Below, piece by piece: positions 10,278 through 17,845 of a stretch of DNA of 64,000 bases (positions within the stretch are counted from its first letter, which is position 1; each line of letters begins with the position of its first letter). This DNA is from Blastococcus sp. LR1 (GTDB taxonomy: Bacteria; Actinomycetota; Actinomycetes; Mycobacteriales; Geodermatophilaceae), in contig NZ_JAIUJY010000001.1 of the NCBI RefSeq assembly GCF_020166105.1, forward strand, positions 248,001-312,000, in the 5' to 3' direction. Made by a program: the position numbers and the translations under genes. The notes under the pieces were generated by a model. The model worked only from the letters and a program-made list of their open reading frames with translations. It had not been told where the DNA came from and made no database searches.

Positions 10278-11665
10278 TGCCCGGCACCGCCCAGCAGGTC
10301 GGCCGCGAGCAGCTCCAGGCCGTAGGAGCGGCTGGCCTTCACGAGGACGACGTCCCCGGGGCGCAGCACCTCCTCCAGCAGCGCGAGGCCAGCGGCCCGG
10401 TCCGGCACGTGCACCGACTCCTCTCCTTCGCGCCGCCCCGCGGCGGTCGCACCTCCGGCGATGCCCAGCGCATCGGGGCCCACGGCGACGACGACGTCGA
10501 CGCCGGCGGCCACGGCGTCGCGGCCCAGCCGCTCGTGCTCGTCGTCGGCGTCCGGGCCCAGTTCGGCCATTCCGCCGAGCACCGCGATGCGGCGCTCGGC
10601 GGGCAGCCCCGCCAGGGCCGCGAGCGCGGCCCGCATCGACTCGGGATTGGCGTTGTACGCGTCGTTCACGATCGTCACGCCGTCGTCCCGGCGGGTGAGC
10701 TCCATCCGCCAGCGGCTGCGCGGGCCGGCGGCCGACAGCGCGGCCGCCACCTGCGCCGGCGCCATGCCGACGGCGAGCGCGGCCCCGGCCGCGGACAGCG
10801 CGTTGGCCACCTGGTGCTCGCCCACGACCTGCAGCGCGACGGGGTGCTCCTCCCCCGCGGCGACCAGCGTGAAGCGGGCGCGGGCGGAGTCGTCGAGGGT
10901 GACCCCGGTGGCCCGGACGTCGGCCTCGGCGGCGCGGCCGGTGGCGAGCACCCGGGCCGCGGTGCGCGGGGCCATGCCGATCACCCGGGGGTCGTCGGCG
11001 TTGAGGACGGCGGTGCCGTCCTCCGGCAGCGCCTCGACCAGCTCACCCTTGGCCTGCGCGATCACGTCGGCGGAGCCGAACTCACCCAGGTGCGCCGAGC
11101 CGATGTTGAGGACGACGCCCACCTGCGGGCGGGCCACCGCGCAGAGCCGGGCGATGTGGCCGATCCCGCGCGCGCCCATCTCCAGCACGAGGAACCGGGT
11201 GGCCTCGTCGGCGGAGAGCACGGTCAGCGGCAGGCCGATGTCGTTGTTGTAGGACCCGGGCGGGCTCACGGTCGGGCCGGCCGCCGCGAGCACCTGGCCG
11301 AGCAGGTCCTTGGTCGACGTCTTGCCGGAGGAGCCGGTGATGCCGAGGGTGCGCAGACCGCTGGCGGTGAGCCGCTGGTGCACGGCCGAGGCCAGCCGGC
11401 CGAGCGCGACCACGGGGTCGTCGACGACCACGCACGGCAGGTCCGGGACCGGGCGGGTGACCAGCGCGGCCACCGCACCCGCGGCCGCCGCGGCGGCGAG
11501 GAAGTCGTGCCCGTCCACGCGCTCGCCCGGCACGGCGACGAACAGGTCACCGACTCCGACGGCGCGGGAGTCGAGGGTGACGGCTCCGGTCACGGCGGCG
11601 CCGGCGTCGCCCTCGAGGCGTCCGCCGGTCGCCTCGGCGATCTCGGCCGGAGTGAGGGGAATCAT
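10274..11665 (-). CDS. murF: UDP-MurNAc-tripeptide--D-Ala-D-Ala ligase
   Basis: Last cytoplasmic Mur ligase, adding D-Ala-D-Ala; 463 aa. The N-terminal uridine-binding domain has TLDSRAVGVGDLFVA, followed by the P-loop ITGSSGKTSTKD, the central EMGARGIGHI and NIGSAHLGEFGS, and the C-terminal NDAYNANPESM. ATG 11665 overlaps the murE stop. The open frame further upstream is a murE shadow. Confidence 0.97.
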   Translation of the reverse strand: MIPLTPAEIAEATGGRLEGDAGAAVTGAVTLDSRAVGVGDLFVAVPGERVDGHDFLAAAAAAGAVAALVTRPVPDLPCVVVDDPVVALGRLASAVHQRLTASGLRTLGITGSSGKTSTKDLLGQVLAAAGPTVSPPGSYNNDIGLPLTVLSADEATRFLVLEMGARGIGHIARLCAVARPQVGVVLNIGSAHLGEFGSADVIAQAKGELVEALPEDGTAVLNADDPRVIGMAPRTAARVLATGRAAEADVRATGVTLDDSARARFTLVAAGEEHPVALQVVGEHQVANALSAAGAALAVGMAPAQVAAALSAAGPRSRWRMELTRRDDGVTIVNDAYNANPESMRAALAALAGLPAERRIAVLGGMAELGPDADDEHERLGRDAVAAGVDVVVAVGPDALGIAGGATAAGRREGEESVHVPDRAAGLALLEEVLRPGDVVLVKASRSYGLELLAADLLGGAGQ

Positions 11666-13176
11666 GCCGGCGTCCCCCCGGCTCCGAGCAGCTCGCGGAG
11701 GACGTCGCGGTCGTCGAACGGATGCACCGTCCCTGCGACCTCCTGACCGGTCTCGTGCCCCTTGCCCGCCACGAGCAGGGTGTCCCCCGCCCGCGCCAGT
11801 CGCACGGCCGCGGCGAGCGCCTCCCGGCGCCCGGCGACCTCGATGATCTCCGCCCGGCGCCCGTCCGGCACCTCGGCGACCCCCGACAGCATCGCGGCCC
11901 GGATCGCGGCCGGCTCCTCCGACCGCGGGTTGTCGTCGGTGACGACCAGGACGTCGCTGCCCTCGGCAGCCGCGGCGCCCATCCCGGGGCGCTTGCCGGC
12001 GTCCCGGTCGCCGCCGCAGCCGAGGACGGTGATGAGGCGGCCGGTCGTGTCCGGCCGGAGCGCGGCGAGCGCGGTGCGGACGGCGTCGGGGGTGTGCGCG
12101 TAGTCGACGACCGCCACGAAGGGCTGGCCCGCCTCGACGGGCTCCATGCGGCCGGGGACGACGGTGCCGGCCACACCGGTGAGGGCGTCCTCGACGGCGA
12201 TCCCGACGCTGTCGAGCAGGGCGACGGCGAGGACGGCGTTGGCGACGTTGAAGCGGCCGGGCAGCCGGACCCGGGCCGGCCAGCTGCGGCCGCCGGGGCC
12301 GTGCAGCACGAAGGTGGAGCCACCCCCGGGCGCCGTCGCGACGTCGGAGGCGGTCCAGTCCGCTCCGGCGCCTTCGGTGCTGGCCACGGTGACGGGGCGG
12401 CGGCCGGGACGCTCGGCCAGCCGGCGGCCGTAGGCGTCGTCGACGTCGACCACCTCGACGGCCGCGCGGCCGTCGAAGAGCAGCGCCTTGGCCTGGAAGT
12501 AGTCCTCCATGTCGGTGTGGAAGTCCAGGTGGTCGCGGCCGAGGTTGGTGAACCCGGCGGCGGCGAAGCGGACCCCGCCGACGCGCCCCTGCACGAGGGC
12601 GTGGCTGGAGACCTCCATGACGACCGCCGAGACCCCGGCGTCGGCCATGCCGGCCAGCAGGGCGTGCAGCGCGGGGGCCTCGGGCGTGGTCCGGACGCTG
12701 GGCAGCGCCGTCACCGTGCCGTCGGCTGCCCGGGTCTGGGTCTGCACCGTGCCGATCAGGCCGGTGAGTCGGCCTGATGCGGCGAGGCCCGCCTCCACCA
12801 GGTAGCTCGTCGTGGTCTTGCCGTTGGTCCCGGTGATGCCCAGCACCGTCATCCGCGCGCTCGGCTCGCCGTAGACCCGGTCGGCCACCGCGCCCAGCAC
12901 CGCGCGCGGGTCGTCGACCACGCACACCGGGAGGCCGGTCGCCAGCGCCTCGTCCCGGCCGGACGGATCGGTCAGCAGGGCCACCGCACCGCGCTCGACG
13001 GCGTCGGCCGCGTAGCGCACGCCGTGCGTGCGGGCACCGGGCAGCGCGGCGTACAGATCACCGGGGCGCACCTCGTTCGAGGCGAGGGTGACACCCGTGA
13101 TTCCGGGGGCATCGACTGCCGGACCGACCGGTCCGCCGACGAGGTCGGCCAGTGCGGTGAGGGGCAGCGGGGTCAC
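11662..13176 (-). CDS. murE: UDP-MurNAc-L-alanyl-D-glutamate--2,6-diaminopimelate ligase
   Basis: Mur ligase adding the third residue of the stem peptide; 504 aa. It shows the P-loop [12 protein letters not shown], the central EVSSHALVQGRV and NLGRDHLDFH, and the C-terminal DDNPRSEEP. The DNPR motif is the established marker of specificity for meso-diaminopimelate rather than lysine. The start is GTG 13176 with GGAG 5-8 bases upstream. A TAGATT sits 8 bases before the GTG and a hairpin separates the gene from ftsI, so it may have its own promoter. Confidence 0.96.
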   Translation of the reverse strand: MTPLPLTALADLVGGPVGPAVDAPGITGVTLASNEVRPGDLYAALPGARTHGVRYAADAVERGAVALLTDPSGRDEALATGLPVCVVDDPRAVLGAVADRVYGEPSARMTVLGITGTNGKTTTSYLVEAGLAASGRLTGLIGTVQTQTRAADGTVTALPSVRTTPEAPALHALLAGMADAGVSAVVMEVSSHALVQGRVGGVRFAAAGFTNLGRDHLDFHTDMEDYFQAKALLFDGRAAVEVVDVDDAYGRRLAERPGRRPVTVASTEGAGADWTASDVATAPGGGSTFVLHGPGGRSWPARVRLPGRFNVANAVLAVALLDSVGIAVEDALTGVAGTVVPGRMEPVEAGQPFVAVVDYAHTPDAVRTALAALRPDTTGRLITVLGCGGDRDAGKRPGMGAAAAEGSDVLVVTDDNPRSEEPAAIRAAMLSGVAEVPDGRRAEIIEVAGRREALAAAVRLARAGDTLLVAGKGHETGQEVAGTVHPFDDRDVLRELLGAGGTPA

Positions 13177-13184
13177 AGGGCTCC

Positions 13185-13190
13185 AATCTA
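13185..13190 (-). promoter_or_regulatory. Possible -10 element for murE
   Basis: TAGATT (TANNNT type) lies 8 bases before the murE GTG and just after the intercistronic hairpin. Initiation would give a very short or absent leader. No -35 match is seen. Confidence 0.3.
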
Positions 13191-13223
13191 CCGGCGGGAG
13201 CGCGCCCGACCGGCACGCATGGG

Positions 13224-13250
13224 CACCACCCGCGCGTCCTGCGGGTGGTG
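13224..13250 (-). terminator. Perfect hairpin between ftsI and murE
   Basis: Ten-bp arms CACCACCCGC / GCGGGTGGTG enclose a 7-nt loop, starting 13 bases after the ftsI stop. There is no U tract. It breaks the otherwise overlapping dcw transcript exactly where M. tuberculosis carries inserted genes, so it may be a terminator, an attenuator or a processing site. Confidence 0.5.
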
Positions 13251-13263
13251 GGGGCGGGCGTCG

Positions 13264-15111
13264 TCAGCCGGTGAGGTCGAACTCGGGACGCGCGGTGCCC
13301 GACGGCACGACGCCGTCGCCGGTGAGCGCGGCCCGCATGAGATCGGCGAAGACCGGGGCGGCGACCTGACCGCCCTCGGCCGAGCTGGTCGGCCGCTCGA
13401 GGTCGACGGCGACGACGTACTGCGGATCGTCGGCGGGAGCGAAGCCGACGAACGTGGTGATGTACCCGCCGCCGGCGTAGCTGCCGGTCTCCGGGTTGGC
13501 CCGCTGGGCGGTGCCGGTCTTGCCCGCCACGCGGAAGCCCTCGATCTGCGCCAGCGGGGCCGTGCCGCCGGGACCGACGACGGCCTCGAGCATGTGGGCG
13601 AGCGCGTCCGCGGTGGACCGGCTGACCACCCGCGTGCTCTTCGGCTCCGGCGTCGGCGTGACCCGGCCGCCGGGGGTGGTCACCGACCGGACGATGCGCG
13701 GCTCGACGCGGACCCCGCCGTTGGCCAGCGCCTGATAGATGGAGGCCATCTGCAGCGTGGTCACCGAGACGCCCTGCCCGATCGGGACGTTGGCGGCGCG
13801 GCTCTCGGTCCAGTCCGCCGAGTCCTCGAGGATGCCGCGGCTCTCGCCGGGGAGCTCGATGCCCGTCGTCCTTCCGACGCCGAAGGCGCGCAGGTACTCC
13901 TCGAGCTTGGCGTCGCCGATCTCGCGGGCCAGCATGATCGTGCCGACGTTGCTGGACTTGGCGAGGATGCCGGTGACGGTCCAGTCGACCGGGGCGTGGT
14001 CGTGGGCGTCGGTGACGACCCGGTCGCCCGCGTCGATGTGCCCGTTGACCGAGAGGACCCGGTCCGGCGTGGCCTTGCCCTCCTCGACGGCGGCGGCCAG
14101 GGTGACGGCCTTCATGACCGAGCCGGGCTCGAAGACGTCGGAGACCACCGGGTTGCCGAGCAGGTCGGGGTCGGTCTCGGAGTACTTGCCGGGGTCGTAG
14201 CCCGGGCAGGACCCCATCGCCACGACCTCTGCGGTCTTCACGTCGAGCACGACGGCGGAGGCCTGGGAGGTGTGACCGTCCGCGCAGGCCTCCCCCAGCC
14301 GCTGGTCGGTGACGAACTGCAGGTCCTGGTCGATGGTCAGGGTGACGTCGTGCCCGTCGGTCGCCTCGGTCACCTCGTCGATGCCCGAGGGGATCGGGTG
14401 CCCGCCGCTGCCGACCTCCACGATGCGCCGGCCGTCCGTGCCCGACAGCTGGTCCTCGAAGGTCCTCTCCACGCCGGCCAGCCCCTCGCCCTCGCGGCCG
14501 ACGAAGCCGACGATCTGACCACCCACCGCGCCGGCCGGGTAGAGCCGCTCCGGGTCGTCCTCGAGGATGATCCCGGCGAGCCCCAGCTCCTCGACCGCGT
14601 CGGCGGTCTCCGGGGGCACCCGGGCGGCGAGCACGACGTAGCGGCCGTCGCGGGAGAGCCGCTCGGTCAGCTCGGGAACGGGGACGTCGAGCAGCGTGGT
14701 CAGCGCCAGCGCGGCACGCCGCGGGTCCTTGACTATGGACGGGTCGGCGACCACGCGGGAGGCGTCCACGGTGTAGGCCAGCGGGTTGCCGTCCCGGTCG
14801 AGGACCTGGCCGCGGAGGGCGGCCACCGTGTAGTTGCGCAGCCGGTCCTGCTCGGCCTCAGCGGCGTAGGCGGCGCCGTCGACGCCCTGGACCACCACGA
14901 GGCGGACCACGACGAAGACCAGCAGGGTGACGAGGAAGGTCAGCCCCCACTTGTTGCGCCGGCCCCGCTGGTCGACCGAGAGACCGGCGCCGCGCGTGCG
15001 CCTGGTGCCCGGGGCGCGACGGGAGACGAAAGGCCCGGTGTCGGCCCGGCCGGTGCCGGCCGGACGCACGGGTCGGGAGCCCCCGGCGGGTCCGCGGACG
15101 TCGTTCGGCAC
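13264..15111 (-). CDS. ftsI: Septal peptidoglycan transpeptidase FtsI (class B PBP)
   Basis: Monofunctional class B penicillin-binding protein (PbpB) that cross-links septal peptidoglycan with FtsW; 615 aa. A basic cytoplasmic tail of about 53 residues and one transmembrane helix (54-75) precede the dimerisation (pedestal) domain (about 95-250). The transpeptidase domain has SVMK (catalytic S331, K334), SSN (386-388) and KTG (531-533). The start is GTG 15111, just after the ftsL-like gene (stop at 15115). No PASTA domain is visible. Confidence 0.97.
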   Translation of the reverse strand: MPNDVRGPAGGSRPVRPAGTGRADTGPFVSRRAPGTRRTRGAGLSVDQRGRRNKWGLTFLVTLLVFVVVRLVVVQGVDGAAYAAEAEQDRLRNYTVAALRGQVLDRDGNPLAYTVDASRVVADPSIVKDPRRAALALTTLLDVPVPELTERLSRDGRYVVLAARVPPETADAVEELGLAGIILEDDPERLYPAGAVGGQIVGFVGREGEGLAGVERTFEDQLSGTDGRRIVEVGSGGHPIPSGIDEVTEATDGHDVTLTIDQDLQFVTDQRLGEACADGHTSQASAVVLDVKTAEVVAMGSCPGYDPGKYSETDPDLLGNPVVSDVFEPGSVMKAVTLAAAVEEGKATPDRVLSVNGHIDAGDRVVTDAHDHAPVDWTVTGILAKSSNVGTIMLAREIGDAKLEEYLRAFGVGRTTGIELPGESRGILEDSADWTESRAANVPIGQGVSVTTLQMASIYQALANGGVRVEPRIVRSVTTPGGRVTPTPEPKSTRVVSRSTADALAHMLEAVVGPGGTAPLAQIEGFRVAGKTGTAQRANPETGSYAGGGYITTFVGFAPADDPQYVVAVDLERPTSSAEGGQVAAPVFADLMRAALTGDGVVPSGTARPEFDLTG

Positions 15112-15114
15112 GGC

Positions 15115-15744
15115 TCAGTTCCCGCCGGGGGTGCCTGCCGCCGGCCCCTCGGCCGGAGCGGGGGCCGGTGCGGGAGCCGGTCCGGGAGCCGGAGCCGGCT
15201 CGGGGGTGCCCCGCATCGCCGTCGCCTCGGGGCCGATCACCAGGTAGCCGGGCACGCCCGCGGGCACGAGACCGGCGTCAGCGGCCTCGCGGGCGATCTC
15301 GGTGGGGGTCGCGCCGGAGACGACCTCGCGCTCGAGACGCTGCACCTCCTGGGCGCGCTCGGCGTTGGCCGCCCGGAGCTTGCTGGCCTGCAGCGAGTCG
15401 ACGGCGATGGCGGTGTTCAGGACGAGCAGTCCGACCGTGGTCAGGCTGAGCATCGCCAGCATGAGGAGCACGACCGTCGCCTTGCGGGACAGCAGCGCGC
15501 CACGCGCCCGGCGACGCGGCCGGGCGCCGACGGTCGGCACCAGGCGGAGCTCCGGCCGGGTGGTGGGACGGGTCGTGCGGGCGCCCGTGACCCGCGCCGA
15601 AGCGGTGCGAGCGGTGGACGTGCGGGCGGTGGACGTGCGGGCGGTGGACGTGCGGGGCGAGGCGGTCGTGGAGGTGCGGACCGTGGTGCCGCGGGTCACC
15701 GGCTCGCGCGGCACGGTGACGCGGACGGCGGCGGCGCGGCTCAT
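15115..15744 (-). CDS. FtsL-like septum-site membrane protein
   Basis: Bitopic protein of 209 aa at the ftsL position (Rv2164c in M. tuberculosis). A long basic N-terminus contains three TSTAR pentapeptides (31-45). One transmembrane helix (about 90-112) is followed by a short coiled coil (about 116-144), a small extracytoplasmic segment, and an Ala/Pro tail. FtsL proteins diverge strongly in sequence, so the call rests on topology and position between rsmH and ftsI. ATG 15744 overlaps the rsmH stop (ATGA). Confidence 0.85.
   Translation of the reverse strand: MSRAAAVRVTVPREPVTRGTTVRTSTTASPRTSTARTSTARTSTARTASARVTGARTTRPTTRPELRLVPTVGARPRRRARGALLSRKATVVLLMLAMLSLTTVGLLVLNTAIAVDSLQASKLRAANAERAQEVQRLEREVVSGATPTEIAREAADAGLVPAGVPGYLVIGPEATAMRGTPEPAPAPGPAPAPAPAPAEGPAAGTPGGN
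15607..15651. repeat. Three 15-bp tandem repeats inside the ftsL-like gene
   Basis: The unit GCGGGCGGTGGACGT occurs three times in a row with one mismatch in the first copy. On the minus strand it encodes TSTAR three times in the cytoplasmic tail. Copy number may vary between strains. Confidence 0.9.
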
Positions 15745-16733
15745 GCCGCCCGCCGGATGCGCTCGGCGGCGCGGACCCGGGCCGAGGCGGCGCGCGAGTT
15801 GGCGGAGACCTCGTCCTCGCCCGGCGCCTCTCCTCCGCGGGTCAGCAGCTTCAGGACGGGGCCGTACTCGGGCAGCGGCACGGGCAGGCCCGGCGGCGTC
15901 CGGTCGGCCGCCTCGGCGGCGAGGGTCTGCTTCACGATCCGGTCCTCCAAGGAGTGGAAGGTGATGACGGCGATCCGGCCACCCACGGCGAGGGCGTCGA
16001 TCGCGGCGGGAAGGGCGCGCTCCAGCGCGCCGAGCTCGTCGTTGACCTCGATGCGCAGCGCCTGGAACGTGCGCTTCGCGGGGTGACCGCCGGTGCGGCG
16101 GGTGGCTGCGGGGATGGAGTCGCGGACCAGCTCGGCGAGGCGGGCGGTGCCGGTGAAGGGCTCGCGGACCCGCTCCCGCTCGATGGCCGAGGCGATCCGG
16201 GAGGCGAACCGCTCCTCGCCGTAGACGCGCAGCACGCGGGCCAGGTCCTTGGGCGGGTAGCTGTTGACGATCTCGGCGGCGGTGCGGCCGACGGTGGGGT
16301 CCATCCGCATGTCCAGCGGCGCGTCGGTGGAGTAGCTGAAGCCGCGGTCGGGCCGGTCCAGCTGGAGCGAGGAGACGCCGAGGTCGAACAGGACGCCCTG
16401 CACCTCGCGGATGCCGAGGCGGTCGAGCACCTCGGGCAGCTCGTCGAAGACGGCGGGGACCAGCGTGGCGCGCTCGGTGTGGCCGGCGGCCTCGATGCGG
16501 CGGGCTGCCTCGGCGCGGGCGTCGGGGTCGCGGTCCAGGCCGATCACCCGCAGGCCGGGGTGGGCGTCGAGCAGGGCGATGGTGTGGCCAGCCAGGCCGA
16601 GGGTCGCGTCGACGAGGACGGCGCCGTCAGCGGCGCAGGCGGGGCCGAGCAGCTCCAGCACGCGGTCCAGGAGGACCGAGACGTGCACCGGTGGCCGCTG
16701 GCCCGAGGCCGCGGCGGGGCCGGTGCTGGTCAT
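15741..16733 (-). CDS. rsmH: 16S rRNA (cytosine(1402)-N4)-methyltransferase RsmH
   Basis: SAM-dependent methyltransferase acting on C1402 of 16S rRNA; 330 aa from ATG 16733. It has [23 protein letters not shown] (SAM loop), [41 protein letters not shown] and [13 protein letters not shown], all typical of MraW/RsmH. The frame stays open up to a GTG at 17192 that would overlap the mraZ stop, but the extra 153 residues use AGA, CGA, CCA, CTT and GGA codons unlike the neighbours, so I treat that stretch as non-coding. The stop overlaps the ftsL-like gene. Confidence 0.95.
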   Translation of the reverse strand: MTSTGPAAASGQRPPVHVSVLLDRVLELLGPACAADGAVLVDATLGLAGHTIALLDAHPGLRVIGLDRDPDARAEAARRIEAAGHTERATLVPAVFDELPEVLDRLGIREVQGVLFDLGVSSLQLDRPDRGFSYSTDAPLDMRMDPTVGRTAAEIVNSYPPKDLARVLRVYGEERFASRIASAIERERVREPFTGTARLAELVRDSIPAATRRTGGHPAKRTFQALRIEVNDELGALERALPAAIDALAVGGRIAVITFHSLEDRIVKQTLAAEAADRTPPGLPVPLPEYGPVLKLLTRGGEAPGEDEVSANSRAASARVRAAERIRRAA

Positions 16734-16819
16734 CTCGTCTGCTGCCTCTCGAAGGATCCGGGCGGTGCCCGCGATGGTGCCGCGCGCGGGCGGGTCCCGG
16801 TGGGACGCACCGGTGCGGG

Positions 16820-16931
16820 TGGGGCGGGGTGGGTCAGGTGGTCGGTCTCTGGGGGCGGTGGGGCGGGGTGGGTCAGGTGGTCGGTCTCTGGGGGCGGTGG
16901 GGCGGGGTGGGGACCGTGGGGCGGAGTGGGG
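16820..16931 (+). promoter_or_regulatory. Array of twelve TGG(G/T)N elements at about 9.7-bp spacing
   Basis: TGG elements start at 16820, 16830, 16839, 16850, 16859, 16869, 16878, 16889, 16898, 16908, 16917 and 16927. Ten of the twelve read TGGG. The spacing alternates 9-11 and averages about one helical turn. This resembles MraZ-binding repeats, but on the strand opposite to the genes. Function is inferred. Confidence 0.5.
16821..16908. repeat. 39-bp direct repeat, 2.3 copies
   Basis: The unit starts GGGGCGGGGTGGGTCAGGTG at 16821 and again at 16860; a partial third copy begins at 16899. The first two copies are identical. It underlies most of the TGGG array. Confidence 0.9.
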
Positions 16932-17080
16932 CGCAGGAACCGGTCCGGGAAGGAATCCGGCCCCGCGGGGGTCCGCCTGGCGTCGGGGAAGAGCGTCAGG
17001 TGGCGTTCCGCGGGGCCGGTGGGGTCGTTCCCTGCCGGCGGGGGCCCGTTCGTCGTCCGTGTCGTCCTCCGCTGTGGGAC

Positions 17081-17103
17081 CGAGCCGCGGGGAAGGCGGC
17101 TGG
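17081..17103 (-). terminator. Second, imperfect copy of the mraZ hairpin
   Basis: It repeats the 17118-17138 sequence 37 bp further on with one change in the first 21 bases. It forms the same stem with one mismatched pair. Tandem hairpins of this sort suggest a transcription or processing control point between mraZ and rsmH. Confidence 0.35.
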
Positions 17104-17117
17104 GGCCCGGATCCGGT

Positions 17118-17140
17118 CGAGCCGCAGGGAAGGCGGCTCG
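17118..17140 (-). terminator. Perfect hairpin downstream of mraZ
   Basis: The 8-bp arms CGAGCCGC / GCGGCTCG enclose a 7-nt loop, about 50 bases after the mraZ stop. No U tract follows. It could attenuate transcription into rsmH. Confidence 0.45.
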
Positions 17141-17188
17141 AACGGGGCGGCACGGAGGCCGGTGGGGGCGGGTGGGGGCTCCCGGGGA

Positions 17189-17623
17189 TCACGACAGCGT
17201 CGGCATCCCCTCGCTCTCCATGTCGGCGTACGCGGCCTCCAGCTCGGCCACGTAGGCCTCCCAGTTGGCGGCGTCCCAGATCTCGAAGCGGGTGTCGACG
17301 CCGACCACGACCACGTCGCGGTCCAGCCCGGCGTACTCGCGCAGGCTGGCCGGAAGGGTGATGCGGCCGGTCTTGTCGGGCTCGATCTCGACCATCGACC
17401 CGAAGCTCATGCGGGCGGCCATGCGCGCCCGGGCGGTGTCGGAGGGGGCCATGGCGGCCATCGCGGCGCTCTGCTCGGCGACCCGGGCCATGGTGAGGCC
17501 GTAGACGCAGCGCTCCTGGCCCTTCTTGATCACCATGCCGTCGGCCACCTGGTCGCGGAAGCGGACGGGGAGGGCGAGCCGGCCCTTCTCGTCGAGTCGC
17601 AACGGATAGCTGCCGACGAACAC
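17189..17623 (-). CDS. mraZ: Division/cell-wall cluster transcriptional regulator MraZ
   Basis: DNA-binding regulator with two AbrB/SpoVT-like halves, each with a DxxxR motif: [13 protein letters not shown] near residue 10 and [12 protein letters not shown] near residue 84. It is 144 aa, the normal size. The start is GTG 17623: it has a near-perfect GGGAGGTGAT Shine-Dalgarno, whereas the longer frame back to 17731 would run through the operator. It is first in the dcw cluster and probably represses its own promoter through the GTGG repeats upstream. Confidence 0.96.
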   Translation of the reverse strand: MFVGSYPLRLDEKGRLALPVRFRDQVADGMVIKKGQERCVYGLTMARVAEQSAAMAAMAPSDTARARMAARMSFGSMVEIEPDKTGRITLPASLREYAGLDRDVVVVGVDTRFEIWDAANWEAYVAELEAAYADMESEGMPTLS

Positions 17624-17684
17624 CGGATCACCTCCCGCATCTGTTCCTCCCGTGGCCCCGCAGGCACCCTGGACGGTCCCTGCC

Positions 17685-17730
17685 TCTCCACCGGCCGCCA
17701 CAGTAACCCACTGGCCCCCACCTGACACCA
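17685..17730 (-). promoter_or_regulatory. MraZ operator: five GTGGNN repeats at exact 10-bp spacing
   Basis: On the minus strand GTGGTG, GTGGGG, GTGGGT, GTGGCG and GTGGAG occur at strictly 10-bp intervals (CCAC on the plus strand at 17687, 17697, 17707, 17717 and 17727). E. coli MraZ is known to bind TGGGN direct repeats with 5-nt spacers upstream of mraZ, the same geometry. The array lies 62-107 bases before the mraZ GTG. Confidence 0.85.
17699..17727 (-). promoter_or_regulatory. Possible mraZ promoter inside the operator
   Basis: GTGTCA (17727-17722), a 17-bp spacer and TACTGT (17704-17699) make a plausible sigma-70-type promoter lying wholly within the GTGG array, so MraZ binding would block it. 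The -35 matches TTGACA at four of six bases only. Confidence 0.35.
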
Positions 17731-17845
17731 CTCATGCCCGTGTCGTGACCCCCCACCTCCACCTGCGCCCCTGGCCCGGACCGCAGCTGTGGGCAGCGCG
17801 GTCGCGACAGCCCGTCACCACGGCTCGTCGACGTACGGTGGGGCG

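Larger units (their letters stand above)
16734..17188. other. mraZ-rsmH intergenic region (455 bp)
   Basis: It is unusually long for this junction. On the minus strand it carries, in order, two related hairpins (17140-17081), a spacer, and then an array of TGGG elements on the plus strand (16931-16820) built partly from a 39-bp direct repeat. It is probably regulatory. Confidence 0.75.

Noticed and set aside
16820-16931. CRISPR array
   Set aside because: The repeats are directly adjacent without unique spacers and no cas genes are present.
16731-17192. A 153-residue Pro/Arg-rich N-terminal extension of RsmH starting at a GTG that overlaps the mraZ stop
   Set aside because: The overlap is tempting and the 39-bp repeat keeps frame, but the stretch uses AGA, CGA, CCA, CTT and GGA codons that the neighbouring genes avoid, and RsmH proteins start at the ATG at 16733.
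17624-17731. A 36-residue extension of MraZ
   Set aside because: It would be encoded by the operator repeats and lies upstream of a near-perfect ribosome binding site for GTG 17623.
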